A stretch of DNA of 64,000 nucleotides from Cellulomonas fimi ATCC 484 (GTDB taxonomy: Bacteria > Actinomycetota > Actinomycetes > Actinomycetales > Cellulomonadaceae). Both the position numbers and the translations under genes were made by a program. The stretch spans positions 3,038,001-3,102,000 of the forward strand of contig NC_015514.1 in NCBI RefSeq assembly GCF_000212695.1, read 5' to 3'. Under the pieces are notes generated by a model that made no database searches, was not told the origin of the DNA, and saw only the letters and a program-made list of their open reading frames with translations. This document shows positions 8,160 through 23,378 of the stretch, in pieces; position 1 is the stretch's first letter; the number at the start of each line of letters is the position of its first letter.

Positions 8160-9161
8160 TCAGCGCGTGCTGAACGCCGCGTCGAAGGCCGCCGCGGGCG
8201 CGTCGAACGCGTTGCGGCGCACGAACTCGAGCGCCTCGGGCGCGCCGAGCAGACGGTCCATGCCGGCGTCCTCCCACTCGACCGAGATCGGGCCGTCGTA
8301 CCCGATGTGGTTGAGCGCGCGGAACGACGCCTCCCACGGCACGTCGCCACGGCCGGTGGACACGAAGTCCCAGCCGCGCCGCGGGTCGGCCCACGCCAGG
8401 TGCGACGAGAGGCGGCCGTTGCGGCCGTTGCCGAGGCGGAGCTTCACGTCCTTGCAGTCCACGTGGTAGATCCGGTCCCGGAACTCCAGGAGGAAGTCGA
8501 CCGGGTCGAGCTGCTGCCAGACGAAGTGGCTGGGGTCCCAGTTGAGGCCGAACGCCTCGCGGTGGCCGATGGCCTCCAGCGTCCGCACCGTGGTCCACCA
8601 GTCGTAGGCGATCTCGCTGGGGTGCACCTCGTGCGCGAACCGCACGCCGACCTCGTCGAACACGTCGAGGATCGGGTTCCAGCGGTCGGCGAAGTCCTGG
8701 TAGCCCGCGTCGACGGCCTCCTGCGAGACGGGCGGGAACATCGCGACGTACTTCCAGATGGACGAGCCGGTGAACCCGACGACGGTGTCGACCCCGAGCT
8801 TCGCGGCGAGGCGCGCGGTGTGCTGGATCTCCTCGGCCGCGCGCTGCCGCACGCCCTCCGGGTCGCCGTCGCCCCACACCCGGTCGGACAGCATGTCGCG
8901 GTGCCGCTGGTCGATGGGGTCGTCGCAGACCGCCTGGCCCTTGAGGTGGTTCGAGATCGCCCAGACCTTCAGGCCGTGCCGGTCGAGGACCTCGCGGCGC
9001 GAGTCGACGTACGCGTCGTCGTCCCACCGCCACGGGTCCAGGTGGTCGCCCCAGCAGGCGATCTCGAGGCCGTCGTAGCCCCAGCCGGCGGCGAGGCGCG
9101 CGACCTCCTCGAACGGCAGGTCGGCCCACTGGCCGGTGAACAACGTGATCGGGCGGGTCAT
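8160..9161 (-). CDS. TIM-barrel sugar phosphate isomerase/epimerase family protein
   Basis: The protein has 333 residues of the xylose-isomerase-like TIM-barrel family (AP endonuclease 2 superfamily). It opens [34 protein letters not shown]. Metal-ligand regions include [43 protein letters not shown] and, near the C-terminus, GPISVEWED, giving the usual Glu/Asp/His/Glu site. Family members act as isomerases, epimerases, 2-keto-myo-inositol dehydratases or eliminases on 3-keto-glycosides. Start ATG 9161 overlaps the upstream dehydrogenase stop by 4 bp. It is the last gene of the operon. The partner dehydrogenase suggests that it processes a keto-sugar made by that enzyme; the exact reaction is inferred. 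Confidence 0.88.
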   Translation of the reverse strand: MTRPITLFTGQWADLPFEEVARLAAGWGYDGLEIACWGDHLDPWRWDDDAYVDSRREVLDRHGLKVWAISNHLKGQAVCDDPIDQRHRDMLSDRVWGDGDPEGVRQRAAEEIQHTARLAAKLGVDTVVGFTGSSIWKYVAMFPPVSQEAVDAGYQDFADRWNPILDVFDEVGVRFAHEVHPSEIAYDWWTTVRTLEAIGHREAFGLNWDPSHFVWQQLDPVDFLLEFRDRIYHVDCKDVKLRLGNGRNGRLSSHLAWADPRRGWDFVSTGRGDVPWEASFRALNHIGYDGPISVEWEDAGMDRLLGAPEALEFVRRNAFDAPAAAFDAAFSTR

Positions 9162-10372
9162 CGCAGGTCCTCCGAGGTCGCGGGGGCGGGGATGTCGGTC
9201 CACGTGCTGCGGTCGGCGGCCGACCGCTCGACGGCGTCGAGCACGCGCTGCACCTGCAGGCCGTCGGCGAACGACGGCTCGGGCTGGTGGTGGGCGGCGA
9301 CGTCGCGCACGAGGTCGACGGCCTGGTGCGTGAAGGCGTGCTCGTACCCGAGCCCGTGGCCGGCGGGCCACCAGGCGCCGACGTAGGCGTGCTCGGGCTC
9401 GGTGACGACGATCCGCCGGAACCCGGCCTCCCACGCGTCCTGGCGGGCGTCGAAGTAGTGCAGGACGTTCATGTCCTCGAAGTCGAACGCGAGCGAGCCC
9501 GCGGAGCCGTTCACCTCGAGGCGGATCGCGTTCTTGCGGCCGTACGCGAACCGGGTCGCCTCGAACGTCGCCAGCCCGCCGCCCGACAGGCGCGCGAGGA
9601 AGACGGCGGCGTCGTCGACCGTCACGGGCCCGGTGGCGCCGCCAGCCGCGCCCGTGCCCGAGAGCCCGCTGAACGCGTCCGCCAGCGGGCGCTCGCGGAC
9701 GAACGTCTCCAGGAGCGCCGACACGCCCGTGAGGTGCTCGCCCGTGACGAACTGCGCGAGGTCGACGACGTGGGCGCCGATGTCCCCCAGGGCCCCGGAC
9801 CCGGCCTTCTGCTTGTCGAGCCGCCACGACAGCGGCGCCTGCGGGTCGGCGATCCAGTCCTGCAGGTACTGCGCGCGCACGTGCCGGACGGTGCCGATGC
9901 GCCCCTCCTGCACGAGGCGTCGCGCGAGCTGGATCGCCGGGACGCGGCGGTACGTGAAGCCGACCATCGCGAGCGCACCCGACGACCGCGCCGCCTCGGC
10001 TGCGCGCACCATCGCCTCGGCCTCGGCGACCGAGTTGGCGAGCGGCTTCTCGCACAGCACGTGCTTGCCGGCCTCGAGCGAGGCGACCGCGATCTCCGCG
10101 TGCGTGTCACCCGGGGTGCACACGTCGACGAGGTCGACGTCGTCGCGCGCGACGAGCGCCTTCCAGTCGGTCTCGGTGTCGCGCCAGCCGAGCCGGTCCG
10201 CGGCCGCGCGCACCGCGTCGGCGTGCCGGCCCGCGACGACCGCCATGTCGGGGTGCAGCGGCAGGTCGAAGAAGCGGGGGGCGGTGCGCCACGCCTGCGA
10301 GTGGGCGACGCCCATGAAGGCGTACCCCACCATGCCGATGCCGAGCCGCGGGGGCGCGTCGGGTGCTGCCAC
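9158..10372 (-). CDS. Gfo/Idh/MocA-family NAD(P)-dependent sugar dehydrogenase
   Basis: The protein has 404 residues from GTG 10372 with a strong ribosome site (AGGAGGA, 4 nt spacing). Longer in-frame starts upstream lie in the substrate-binding-protein gene. The Rossmann N-terminus is [34 protein letters not shown] carries the EKP motif, whose Lys is catalytic, and [17 protein letters not shown] carries the family's Asp/His dyad. The enzyme oxidises a sugar or cyclitol hydroxyl with NAD(P). Length and motifs fit the subgroup that makes keto-sugars (myo-inositol, levoglucosan or glycoside 3-dehydrogenases). It is coupled to the isomerase gene by a 4-bp overlap and separated from the substrate-binding-protein gene by a hairpin. 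Confidence 0.9.
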   Translation of the reverse strand: MAAPDAPPRLGIGMVGYAFMGVAHSQAWRTAPRFFDLPLHPDMAVVAGRHADAVRAAADRLGWRDTETDWKALVARDDVDLVDVCTPGDTHAEIAVASLEAGKHVLCEKPLANSVAEAEAMVRAAEAARSSGALAMVGFTYRRVPAIQLARRLVQEGRIGTVRHVRAQYLQDWIADPQAPLSWRLDKQKAGSGALGDIGAHVVDLAQFVTGEHLTGVSALLETFVRERPLADAFSGLSGTGAAGGATGPVTVDDAAVFLARLSGGGLATFEATRFAYGRKNAIRLEVNGSAGSLAFDFEDMNVLHYFDARQDAWEAGFRRIVVTEPEHAYVGAWWPAGHGLGYEHAFTHQAVDLVRDVAAHHQPEPSFADGLQVQRVLDAVERSAADRSTWTDIPAPATSEDLR

Positions 10373-10394
10373 GGGGTCCTCCTGGGTCGAGGGT

Positions 10395-10427
10395 GCGCCG
10401 GGCGGGCTGCGGGGGCCCGCCCGGCGC
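10395..10427 (-). terminator. Intra-operon hairpin, possible attenuator
   Basis: GCGCCGGGCGGG (10395-10406) pairs perfectly with 10416-10427 around a 9-nt loop. It lies between the binding-protein stop (10444) and the ribosome site of the dehydrogenase (10377-10383). Such hairpins often cause partial termination or protect the upstream message, so that binding protein is made in excess over enzymes. Function is inferred. Confidence 0.5.
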
Positions 10428-10443
10428 GGTTCGGGTGGGACGG

Positions 10444-11496
10444 TCAGGACTCGAACGCGGTCGGCAGGTACTCGTCGACGTTGTCCTTGGTGACGACGGG
10501 CGCGTAGAGCTGCACGGTGCGCGGCACCTCGACCTCGACGAGGTCGCTCATCGCCTTCTGCTGCACGAGCAGGCGGGCGAGCTTGATGCCGTCGGCGGCC
10601 TGCGTGGACGGGTAGACGACCGTCGCCTTGAGCACGGAGTCGTCCGCCTCGATGCGCTCCATGACGTTCTTCGAGCCGGCGCCGCCGACCATGATGAACT
10701 CGTCGCGGCCCGCGTTCTCGATCGCCGCCATGACGCCCACGCCCTGGTCGTCGTCGTGGTTCCAGATCGCGTCGAGCTCGGGCGCGGCCTGCAGCAGGTT
10801 CGCCGCGGCGGCCTCGCCGCCCTGGACGGTGAAGTCGGCCGCGACGCGGTTGCTCACCTCGAGCCCGCACTCGCCGAGCGCGTCCGCGAAGCCGCGGCTG
10901 CGGTCCTGCGTGAGCGGCAGCGAGTCGATGCCCGCGATCTCGGCGACCTTCGCACCGGCCGTGCCGCCGAGCTGTTCGCAGATGTAGTGGCCGGCGCTCA
11001 CGCCCATGCCGTAGTTGTCGCCCAGCACGGTCGTGCGGGCCGCGTTCGGGTCGTCGAACTCACGGTCGACGTTGACGACGACGATGCCGGCCTGCATGGC
11101 CTCGATCGCGACCTCGGTCAGCGCGGCGCCGTCGAACGGCAGCAGCACGATCGCGTCGACGCCGTCGTTGATGAACTGCTCCACCTGGCTGATCTGCAGG
11201 TTGACGTCGTTCGTGGCCTCGGCCTGGACGAGCTCGACGTCCTCGTACTTCTCGGCCTCCGCGACCGCGGACTTCGTGATGGCACCCATCCAGCCGTGGT
11301 CGGCGGCGGGGGCCGAGAAGCCGATGGTGACGGTGTCGCCGGGCTCGTCGTTCTCGGTGCCCGGCACGGCCGCAGCGGCGCCGGTGCCGTCGTCGGACGT
11401 GTCCTGCGGGGTGTTCGAGGTGCAGCCGACGACGAGCGCGAGAGCGGCGGCGGTGCCGGCGAGCGCGAGCCAGCGGCGGCGCAGGGGTGCGGACAT
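10444..11496 (-). CDS. Sugar ABC transporter substrate-binding lipoprotein, RbsB/periplasmic-binding family
   Basis: The protein has 350 residues. A lipoprotein signal peptide ends in LVVGC with the lipidated Cys at residue 25, followed by a Thr/Asp/Gly-rich linker. The mature part is a type I periplasmic-binding fold: DTVTIGFSAPAADHGWM, a QISQVEQFINDGVDAIVLLPFDG lobe, VVNVDREFDD, then WNHDDDQGVGVMAAIENAGRDEF. This is the ribose/galactose/inositol-binding class. It is anchored outside the membrane and feeds the permease upstream. Ribosome site AAGGAGGA is 7 nt before the start. The gene order ATPase-permease-binding protein is less usual than binding protein first. Confidence 0.92.
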   Translation of the reverse strand: MSAPLRRRWLALAGTAAALALVVGCTSNTPQDTSDDGTGAAAAVPGTENDEPGDTVTIGFSAPAADHGWMGAITKSAVAEAEKYEDVELVQAEATNDVNLQISQVEQFINDGVDAIVLLPFDGAALTEVAIEAMQAGIVVVNVDREFDDPNAARTTVLGDNYGMGVSAGHYICEQLGGTAGAKVAEIAGIDSLPLTQDRSRGFADALGECGLEVSNRVAADFTVQGGEAAAANLLQAAPELDAIWNHDDDQGVGVMAAIENAGRDEFIMVGGAGSKNVMERIEADDSVLKATVVYPSTQAADGIKLARLLVQQKAMSDLVEVEVPRTVQLYAPVVTKDNVDEYLPTAFES

Positions 11497-11557
11497 GACG
11501 ATCCTCCTTGATCGGATGCTGCGGGGCTGCCAGGGGTGCGAGGGACGGGACAGCGGA

Positions 11558-12625
11558 CTAGGTGACGGAGCGGGACCGCTCGGCGATGCGCTGCTGGAGG
11601 ATGACCGCGACGACGATGATCACGCCCTTCGCGACCGCCTGCGCCGAGATGGACAGGTTGTTCTGCGTGAACACGTTGGTCAGCGTCGTGAAGATGAGGA
11701 CGCCCAGCACGGTGCCGACGATCGTGCCGCGGCCGCCCGCGAGCAGCGTGCCGCCGACGACGACCGCGGCGATCGCGTCGAGCTCGTAGTACAGGCCGTT
11801 GGTCGAGGAGCCCGCGGTGGTGCGGCCGAGCATCATGACGCCGCCGATGCCCGCGGCCAGCCCGGCGAGCGCGTAGAGGTACATCGTGTGGCGGCGCACG
11901 TCGATGCCCGCGAGGCGTGCGGCCTCGGGGTTGCCGCCGACGGCGACCGTGCGGCGTCCGAACGTCGTGCGGTTGAGCAGGACCCACCCGACGACGGCGA
12001 CGACCGCGAAGATCCACACGAGCACGGGCACGCCGAGCACGTCCTGCCGCATGACGTCGAGGAAGCTCTGCACGCGCACGACCTGCGTCTGCCGGTTGGC
12101 GATCATCTCCGCCAGGCCACGCGCGGCGACCATCATCGCGAGCGTCGCGATGAACGCGACGACCTTGCCGTACGCGATGAGCACGCCGTTGACGAGGCCC
12201 GCGCCGAGCCCCACGGCGAGCGCCGTGACCACGATGACCGACCAGTGGAAGTCGTCCGCCATGGCCTGCGTCGCGAGCGTCGACGCCCACACCGACGAGA
12301 GCCCGACGACCGACCCGACGGACAGGTCGATGCCACCCCCGGTGATGACGAACGTCATGCCGATCGAGAGCACCCCGAGGACCGCCGCGAGCCGCAGGAT
12401 CGTCATGAGGTTGTCGATGCTCGCGAACCGGTCGCCCGCGGTCACGACCCCGACGACGCACACCAGCACGAGCGCGATGACGAGGCCGAGGTTGCGGCCT
12501 GCCGCCCCGCGCAGCGGGTTGCGCGCGCGCCGGTCGACCGCGGTGACGCTGCCGGCCTTCTCGACGCGCGAGGACTCGTCCGCGGCGGGGACGCGCGCGG
12601 AGGCCGAGGTTCCGTGCTCGCTCAC
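11558..12625 (-). CDS. Sugar ABC transporter permease, RbsC-like
   Basis: The protein has 355 residues from GTG 12625, overlapping the ATPase stop by 4 bp (GTGA). A hydrophilic N-terminus of about 45 residues precedes eight to ten membrane segments. FVITGGGIDLSVGSVVGLSS is the hallmark BPD_transp_2 motif of ribose/xylose/galactose permeases, and FGRRTVAVGGNPEAARLAGI is the cytoplasmic loop that contacts the ATPase. The protein forms the membrane channel of the high-affinity sugar importer encoded with its neighbours. Confidence 0.93.
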   Translation of the reverse strand: MSEHGTSASARVPAADESSRVEKAGSVTAVDRRARNPLRGAAGRNLGLVIALVLVCVVGVVTAGDRFASIDNLMTILRLAAVLGVLSIGMTFVITGGGIDLSVGSVVGLSSVWASTLATQAMADDFHWSVIVVTALAVGLGAGLVNGVLIAYGKVVAFIATLAMMVAARGLAEMIANRQTQVVRVQSFLDVMRQDVLGVPVLVWIFAVVAVVGWVLLNRTTFGRRTVAVGGNPEAARLAGIDVRRHTMYLYALAGLAAGIGGVMMLGRTTAGSSTNGLYYELDAIAAVVVGGTLLAGGRGTIVGTVLGVLIFTTLTNVFTQNNLSISAQAVAKGVIIVVAVILQQRIAERSRSVT

Positions 12626-14205
12626 GCGGCACTCCCTTCCATGACGAGGTCGAGCACCCGGTGCTCGTCGATCTGGGACGCGGGGCCGGCGTGCACGACG
12701 CGCCCCTCGGACAGGACGACGACGCGGTCGGACAGGCCGAGCACCTCGTCGATCTCGCTGGACACGACGACGACGGCGGCGCCCTGGGCGGCGAGCTCCG
12801 CGACGATGCCGTAGATCTCGGCCCGCGCCCCGACGTCGACGCCGCGGGTGGGCTCGTCGAGCAGCAGCACCCGGCAGCCGTGCACGAGCCAGCGGGCCAG
12901 GAGCACCTTCTGCTGGTTGCCGCCCGACAGCGTGCGCGCCGTGCGCTCGGGGTCGGCGGGGCGCAGGTCGAGCGCTGCGATCTGCTCGCGGGCCGCGCGC
13001 CGCTCGGCGGCCTCGTCGAGCAGCGAGCCGCGGGCCGTGCGGGCGAACGTGGACAGCGTGATGTTCCGGTAGACGGGCTCGTCGAGCAGCAGCCCCTGGC
13101 TCTTGCGCTCCTCGGGGCACAGGCCGATGCCGGCGCGCACGGCGGCGCCGACCGACCCCGGGCGCACGGGCGTGCCGTCGACACGGACGGTCCCCGCGAC
13201 CGGGCGGCGGGCGCCGAAGACGGTCTCGAGCACCTCCGAGCGTCCGGACCCGACGAGCCCGGCGAGACCGACGACCTCGCCGGCGCGCACGTCGAACGAG
13301 ACGTCGTGCAGCTCGCCGCGCACGGTCAGCCCCTCGACGGACAGCACGACGGGGGCGTCGGGGGCGACGGGCGGGCGGCGCGGGATCGCGTACTCGACGG
13401 TGCGTCCGGTCATGAGGCGGATGAGCTCGGCGGTCGGCGTCCCGGCCGCGGGCAGCCCGGTCGCGACCGTGCGCCCGTCCTTGAGCACCGTGATGCGGTC
13501 GCCGATCTGCCGGATCTCCTCCAGGCGGTGCGAGATGTAGACGACGGCGACGCCCTGCGCGGTGAGCTCGCGCACGACGCGGAACAGGTTGGCGACCTCT
13601 TCGCTGTCGAGCACGGCCGACGGCTCGTCCATGACGATGACGCGCGCGTCGTGGGACAGCGCGCGCGCCATGCTGACGATCTGCTTGCCCGCGGCGGAGA
13701 GGCTGCCGACCTCGCGGTGCGGCGAGATGTCGGGGTGGCCGAGGCGCCGCAGCAGCTCGCGCGTGCGCTGGGTGGCGGCGCGCCGCTGCGTGAAGCCGCC
13801 GCTCGCGAGCTCGTGGCCGAGGTAGACGTTCTCGGCGACGGACAGCCCGTCGACGACGTCGAGCTCCTGGTACATGGTCGCGACGCCGAGCCGCAGGCCC
13901 GCGACGGGGTGCGCGATCGTGACGGGCGTGCCGTCGAGCAGGACCTGCCCCTCGTCCGGCTGGTGGGCACCGGCGAGGACCTTGATGAGCGTCGACTTGC
14001 CGGCGCCGTTCTGGCCGAGCAGGCAGTGCACCTCGCCGGCCCGGACGTCGAGGTCGACGCCGTCGAGCGCCCGGGCACCGGGGAACTGCTTGACGATGCC
14101 GCGCATCTGGAGGACGGGGGTCTCGTCTGGGGCGTCGGCGTGGCGGGCCCCCGGGGTGCCGGGCGTCGGTGCGGACGGGGCGTGGTGTCGGTCGTCGGTG
14201 ACCAT
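12622..14205 (-). CDS. Sugar ABC transporter ATP-binding protein, RbsA-like (two ATPase domains)
   Basis: The protein has 527 residues from ATG 14205. A start at 14241 is possible on paper but lies inside the promoter. Domain 1 has Walker A GQNGAGKST, signature LSAAGKQIVSMARAL and Walker B VIVMDEPSAVLD. Domain 2 has the degenerate Walker A GLVGSGRSE typical of RbsA, signature LSGGNQQKVLLARWL and Walker B VLLLDEPTRGVD. The protein powers uptake of a monosaccharide, cyclitol or small glycoside. It is first in the five-gene operon (ATPase, permease, binding protein, dehydrogenase, TIM-barrel enzyme) and divergent from a ROK regulator. Confidence 0.94.
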   Translation of the reverse strand: MVTDDRHHAPSAPTPGTPGARHADAPDETPVLQMRGIVKQFPGARALDGVDLDVRAGEVHCLLGQNGAGKSTLIKVLAGAHQPDEGQVLLDGTPVTIAHPVAGLRLGVATMYQELDVVDGLSVAENVYLGHELASGGFTQRRAATQRTRELLRRLGHPDISPHREVGSLSAAGKQIVSMARALSHDARVIVMDEPSAVLDSEEVANLFRVVRELTAQGVAVVYISHRLEEIRQIGDRITVLKDGRTVATGLPAAGTPTAELIRLMTGRTVEYAIPRRPPVAPDAPVVLSVEGLTVRGELHDVSFDVRAGEVVGLAGLVGSGRSEVLETVFGARRPVAGTVRVDGTPVRPGSVGAAVRAGIGLCPEERKSQGLLLDEPVYRNITLSTFARTARGSLLDEAAERRAAREQIAALDLRPADPERTARTLSGGNQQKVLLARWLVHGCRVLLLDEPTRGVDVGARAEIYGIVAELAAQGAAVVVVSSEIDEVLGLSDRVVVLSEGRVVHAGPASQIDEHRVLDLVMEGSAA

Positions 14206-14212
14206 GCGGCCG

Positions 14213-14252
14213 AACGTAGGGCCACTTCTGCCGACCGTCAAGCAAAAGTTGC
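14213..14252 (-). promoter_or_regulatory. Leaderless promoter of the sugar ABC operon with candidate ROK operator
   Basis: On the minus strand TTGACG (14236-14241) and TACGTT (14213-14218) are exactly 17 bp apart, and TACGTT ends 7 nt before the ATG. Transcription should therefore start at or next to the start codon. A small inverted repeat GCAAaagTTGC (14242-14252) abuts the -35 box and is a plausible binding site for the divergent ROK regulator. Confidence 0.65.
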
Positions 14253-14307
14253 CCGGGATGTGTCATGGTTATGCGAACGTGACCCGCCAAAGAGGGGATG
14301 GTTCACT

Positions 14308-15492
14308 GTGCGCATGGACGAGCTGAAGGTCGCGCCCCGCCCGACCGGCGTCGGCGAGATGTTCCAGCTCCTGCGCGACGGACAGCCCCGCACCCGCTCC
14401 GACCTGGCCTCTCTCACCGGGCAGGCCCGCTCGACCATCGCCGCCCGTGTCGACGCGCTCCTCGGGTCGGGCCTCGTCTCCCCCGCGGGCGAGGCCACGT
14501 CCACCGGCGGGCGGCCGCCCGCGACGTTCGCGTTCAACCCCGCGGCGCGCGTCGTGCTCGCCGTCGACCTCGGCGCCACGCACTCCCGGCTCGCCGTGAC
14601 CGACCTCGCCGGGACCGTGCTCGCCGAGCAGGGCGAGCAGATCGCCATCGCCGACGGCCCGCGACCCGTGCTCGACCGCGTCGCCGACCTCGGCCTCGAG
14701 CTGCTCGCGCAGGCACGACGCGACCCCCGCGACCTCGTCAGCGTCGGCGTCGGGCTGCCCGGCCCCGTCGAGCACTCCACCGGGCGACCCATCAACCCGC
14801 CGATCATGCCGGGCTGGGACGACGCCGACGTGCCCGGCCTGCTGACCTACCGGCTCGGCGTCCCCGTCCTGGTCGACAACGACGTCAACATCATGGCCGT
14901 CGGCGAGCACGCCGCCGCGTGGCGCTCCGTCGACCACCTGCTCTTCGTCAAGGTCGCCACGGGCATCGGCGCGGGGATCATCTCCGACGGCGCGATCCGG
15001 CGCGGCGCGCAGGGCGCCGCGGGCGACCTCGGGCACGTCGCGGTCCCGGGCGGCTCGGACCTGCCGTGCCGCTGCGGCAACACCGGCTGCCTCGAAGCCG
15101 TCGCCGCCGGTCCCGCCATCGCGGCCGCCCTCAGCGCGCGTGGCCTCGCCGCGCACGACAGCGCCGACGTCGTCGCGCTCGTCCGCTCGGGCGACCCGGC
15201 CGCCGGCCGCGAGGTGCGCGACGCCGGACGCCACATCGGCGAGGTGCTCGCCGCGTGCGTGAGCATGCTCAACCCGTCGACGATCGTCGTCGGCGGCATC
15301 GTCGCCGAGGCCGGCGAACAGCTCCTCGCAGGCATCCGCGAGGTCGTCTACCGCCGCTCGCTGCCGCTCGCGACCCAGCACCTGCGGATCGTCACGTCGC
15401 GCACCGGCGCCCGCGCCGGCGTGCTCGGCGCGGCGACCATGGCCGCCGAGCACGTGCTCTCCGCCGCCGCGGTCGACGCCCTCGTCTCCTGA
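14308..15492 (+). CDS. ROK-family transcriptional regulator
   Basis: The protein has 394 residues from GTG 14308 (AGAGGGG about 10 nt upstream); ATG 14314 is the alternative. The N-terminal winged helix-turn-helix is RTRSDLASLTGQARSTIAARVDALL followed by SGLVSPAGE and TGGRPP. The sugar-kinase-like body begins VVLAVDLGATHSRLAVTDL. VLVDNDVNIMAVGEH and the zinc motif CRCGNTGCLEA are typical of ROK repressors such as XylR, NagC and Mlc. It is divergent from the RbsABC-type operon and most likely controls it in response to the imported sugar or its phosphate. The substrate is unknown. Confidence 0.92.
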   Translation: MRMDELKVAPRPTGVGEMFQLLRDGQPRTRSDLASLTGQARSTIAARVDALLGSGLVSPAGEATSTGGRPPATFAFNPAARVVLAVDLGATHSRLAVTDLAGTVLAEQGEQIAIADGPRPVLDRVADLGLELLAQARRDPRDLVSVGVGLPGPVEHSTGRPINPPIMPGWDDADVPGLLTYRLGVPVLVDNDVNIMAVGEHAAAWRSVDHLLFVKVATGIGAGIISDGAIRRGAQGAAGDLGHVAVPGGSDLPCRCGNTGCLEAVAAGPAIAAALSARGLAAHDSADVVALVRSGDPAAGREVRDAGRHIGEVLAACVSMLNPSTIVVGGIVAEAGEQLLAGIREVVYRRSLPLATQHLRIVTSRTGARAGVLGAATMAAEHVLSAAAVDALVS

Positions 15493-15606
15493 CCCCGCGG
15501 CGTCGGGTGGTCGCGCCGGTCGGCGTGCCCGGCCAGGCGTCAGGCGGTCGTCGCCCCGGCGGCGCCCCGGTCGGGCGTCGGGCGGTCGCCACCGGCCGCG
15601 ACCCGG

Positions 15607-20873
<5,267 letters not shown>

Positions 20874-20877
<4 letters not shown>

Positions 20878-22037
20878 GCGCGGCCGCCCGCGCCGGCCCC
20901 CGCGGGTGTGCCGGCAGCGGTCCCCGCGCGCTCCGGCGACGGCGTCGTCGCCTTGCGCGTGCCCGTCACCGTCGCCTGCCCGAGGACGCGCGTGCCGTCG
21001 TACAGCACGAGCGACTGCCCGGGCGCGACGCCCCGCAGCCCCGCGTCGGCGCCCAGGTCGACGTGCAGGGTGCCGCCCGGCCCGGCGACCGCGGTGCCGT
21101 CGACGGGTGCGCCGTGCGCACGGACCTGCACGGTGCAGGCGGTCGGCGTCGACGGCGCCGCCCCGAACCACACCGCCCGGTCCGCCTCGACACTCCCGAC
21201 GGCGAGCTCCTCGACCGGCCCGACGACGACCCGGTTGCGCACCGGCTCGACCGCGAGCACGTACCGCGGCCTGCCGTCGGGCGCGGGCCGCCCGAGCGCG
21301 AGCCCCTTGCGCTGCCCGACCGTGTACGCGTACGCGCCGTCGTGCGTGCCGACGACGGCGCCCGTGGTGTCGACGACCTCGCCCTCCCTGCTGCCGAGTC
21401 GCGCACGCAGGAAGCCCTGCGTGTCCCCGTCGGCCACGAAGCAGATGTCGTACGAGTCCGGCTTGGCCGACACCGACAGCCCGCGCGCGGCGGCCTCCGC
21501 CCGCGTCTCGTCCTTCGACGCGACGTCGCCCAGGGGGAACAGCGACCGGGCGAGCCGCTGCGGGCCCATCACCGCGAGCACGTACGACTGGTCCTTGGCG
21601 GCGTCCCGCGCGCGGTGCAGCTCGGGCGTGCCGTCCGCGGCCCGCTCGATGCGCGCGTAGTGCCCCGTGCACACCGCGTCGAAGCCGAGCGCGACGGCCT
21701 TGTCGAGCAGTGCCGCGAACTTGATGTGCTCGTTGCAGCGCACGCACGGGTTGGGCGTGCGGCCCGCCTCGTACTCCGCGAGGAAGTCGGCCACGACGGT
21801 CTCCTCGAACCGCTCGGAGAGGTCCCACACGTAGTACGGGATGCCGAGCACGTCGGCGGCGCGGCGCGCGTCACCCGCGTCCTCGATCGAGCAGCAGCCC
21901 CGCGAGCCCGTGCGGAACTGGTCGCGCGTGCGGGACAGCGCCATGTGCACGCCCACGACGTCGTGCCCGGCGTCGACCGCACGCGCGGCCGCGACCGCCG
22001 AGTCGACGCCCCCGGAGAGGGCCGCGAGCACGCGCAT
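20874..22037 (-). CDS. mnmA: tRNA-specific 2-thiouridylase MnmA
   Basis: The protein has 387 residues. The PP-loop ATP-binding motif [11 protein letters not shown] is at residues 8-18. The catalytic pair is C101 ([13 protein letters not shown]) and C199 ([11 protein letters not shown]), and TGHYARIE and [11 protein letters not shown] are conserved. The C-terminal beta domains bind tRNA. The enzyme thiolates U34 of tRNA Lys/Glu/Gln using sulfur from a desulfurase. Start ATG 22037 shares a base with the desulfurase stop (TGATG), so sulfur donor and acceptor are coupled. The last 30 residues are Gly/Ala/Thr-rich and likely disordered. Confidence 0.97.
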
Positions 22038-23239
22038 CAGGCCACCGCCGGGGTGCCCGACGACCGGCCCGCGAGCCCGGCCGCACGCGCCCGGTCGACG
22101 ACCGCGGGCAGCGCCGCGAGCGCCGCCGCGACGTCCGCCTCGGTCGACGTGTGCCCGAGCGAGAACCGCAGCGCCCCCCGCGCGTCGTCCTCGTCGACCC
22201 CCATCGCGAGCAGCACGTGGCTCGGCCGCGGCACGCCGGCCTGGCACGCCGAGCCGGTGGACGCCTCGACGCCCGCGGAGTCCAGCAGGTACAGCAGGGA
22301 GTCGCCCTCGCAGCCGGGGAACGTGAAGTGCGCGTTGGCCGGGAGCCGGCGACCGGGGTCCGCCGGGCCTCGCAGCACCGCGTCGGGCACCGCCTCGCGC
22401 ACGCCCGCGACGAGCGTGTCCCGGAGCGCACCGACGCGCGCCGCGTGCTCGGGCCGCCGCCGCACGGCCTCGTCGAGCGCGACCGCGAACGACGCGAGCA
22501 GCGGTGCGTCGAGCGTGCCGGACCGCACGCCGCGCTCCTGCCCGCCGCCGTGCTGCACGGGCGTCAGCTCGAGCCCGCGCCGCGCGAGCAGCGCACCCGC
22601 ACCGCCCGGACCGCCGACCTTGTGGCCGGACACGGTCAGCGCGTCGAGCCCCGACGCCGCGAAGTCCACGGGCACCTGCCCGACCGCCTGCACCGCGTCG
22701 GCGTGCACGGGCACCCCGTACCGCCGGGCCAGCGTCACGACGTCGTCCAGCGGCTGCAGCGCACCGACCTCGTTGTTCGCCCACATGACCGAGATGAGCG
22801 CGGCCTGCGGTCCGTGCGCCTCGAGCTCGGCGCGCAGCGCGTCGACGTCGAGCACGCCGTCGGCGTCGACGGGCAGCAGCACCAGCTCGGCCCCCGCGTG
22901 CTCCGCCATCCAGAACGCCGGGTCGAGGACGGCGTGGTGCTCGACCGCGGGCACGAGGATCCGGCGCCGGTCCGGGTCGTGCGTCCGCCGCGCCCAGAAC
23001 AGCCCCTTGATCGCGAGGTTGTCCGCCTCGGTCCCGCCCGACGTCCAGACGACCTCGCTGGGCCGGGCGCCGAGCGCCGCGGCGGCACGCTCCCGTGCCT
23101 CCTCGACGACGCGCCGCGCCGCCCGACCGGACGTGTGCAGGGACGACGGGTTGCCCGGGCGCGCCAGGTGCTCCGTCAGGACCCGGACCGCCTCGGGGAG
23201 CATGGGCGTGGTCGCCGCATGGTCGAGGTAGGACGTCAT
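22037..23239 (-). CDS. Cysteine desulfurase (class V aminotransferase fold)
   Basis: The protein has 400 residues. It opens [11 protein letters not shown] and carries [11 protein letters not shown] and the PLP lysine K207 in [10 protein letters not shown]. The catalytic Cys is C332 in STGSACQAG, on a short loop as in NifS/IscS group I enzymes. It releases sulfur from cysteine as persulfide; adjacency makes MnmA the likely recipient. TAGACT (23247-23252) ends 7 nt before the ATG and marks a probable leaderless promoter for the operon running down to ligA and beyond. Longer frames upstream are antisense to the phosphotransferase gene. Confidence 0.95.
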   Translation of the reverse strand: MTSYLDHAATTPMLPEAVRVLTEHLARPGNPSSLHTSGRAARRVVEEARERAAAALGARPSEVVWTSGGTEADNLAIKGLFWARRTHDPDRRRILVPAVEHHAVLDPAFWMAEHAGAELVLLPVDADGVLDVDALRAELEAHGPQAALISVMWANNEVGALQPLDDVVTLARRYGVPVHADAVQAVGQVPVDFAASGLDALTVSGHKVGGPGGAGALLARRGLELTPVQHGGGQERGVRSGTLDAPLLASFAVALDEAVRRRPEHAARVGALRDTLVAGVREAVPDAVLRGPADPGRRLPANAHFTFPGCEGDSLLYLLDSAGVEASTGSACQAGVPRPSHVLLAMGVDEDDARGALRFSLGHTSTEADVAAALAALPAVVDRARAAGLAGRSSGTPAVA

Positions 23240-23378
23240 CCGCACCAGTCTACGAACCGGCGGGCGCCGACCCGCGCCGTCACCCGTGCGGCCCCGCGGG
23301 CGGTGTGCGCAGTCCCACGCCGCCCGAGGTGTGGTCTCACCCACCGGACGTCCCGCGCGGCCTGGCAGGATGTGCGCC

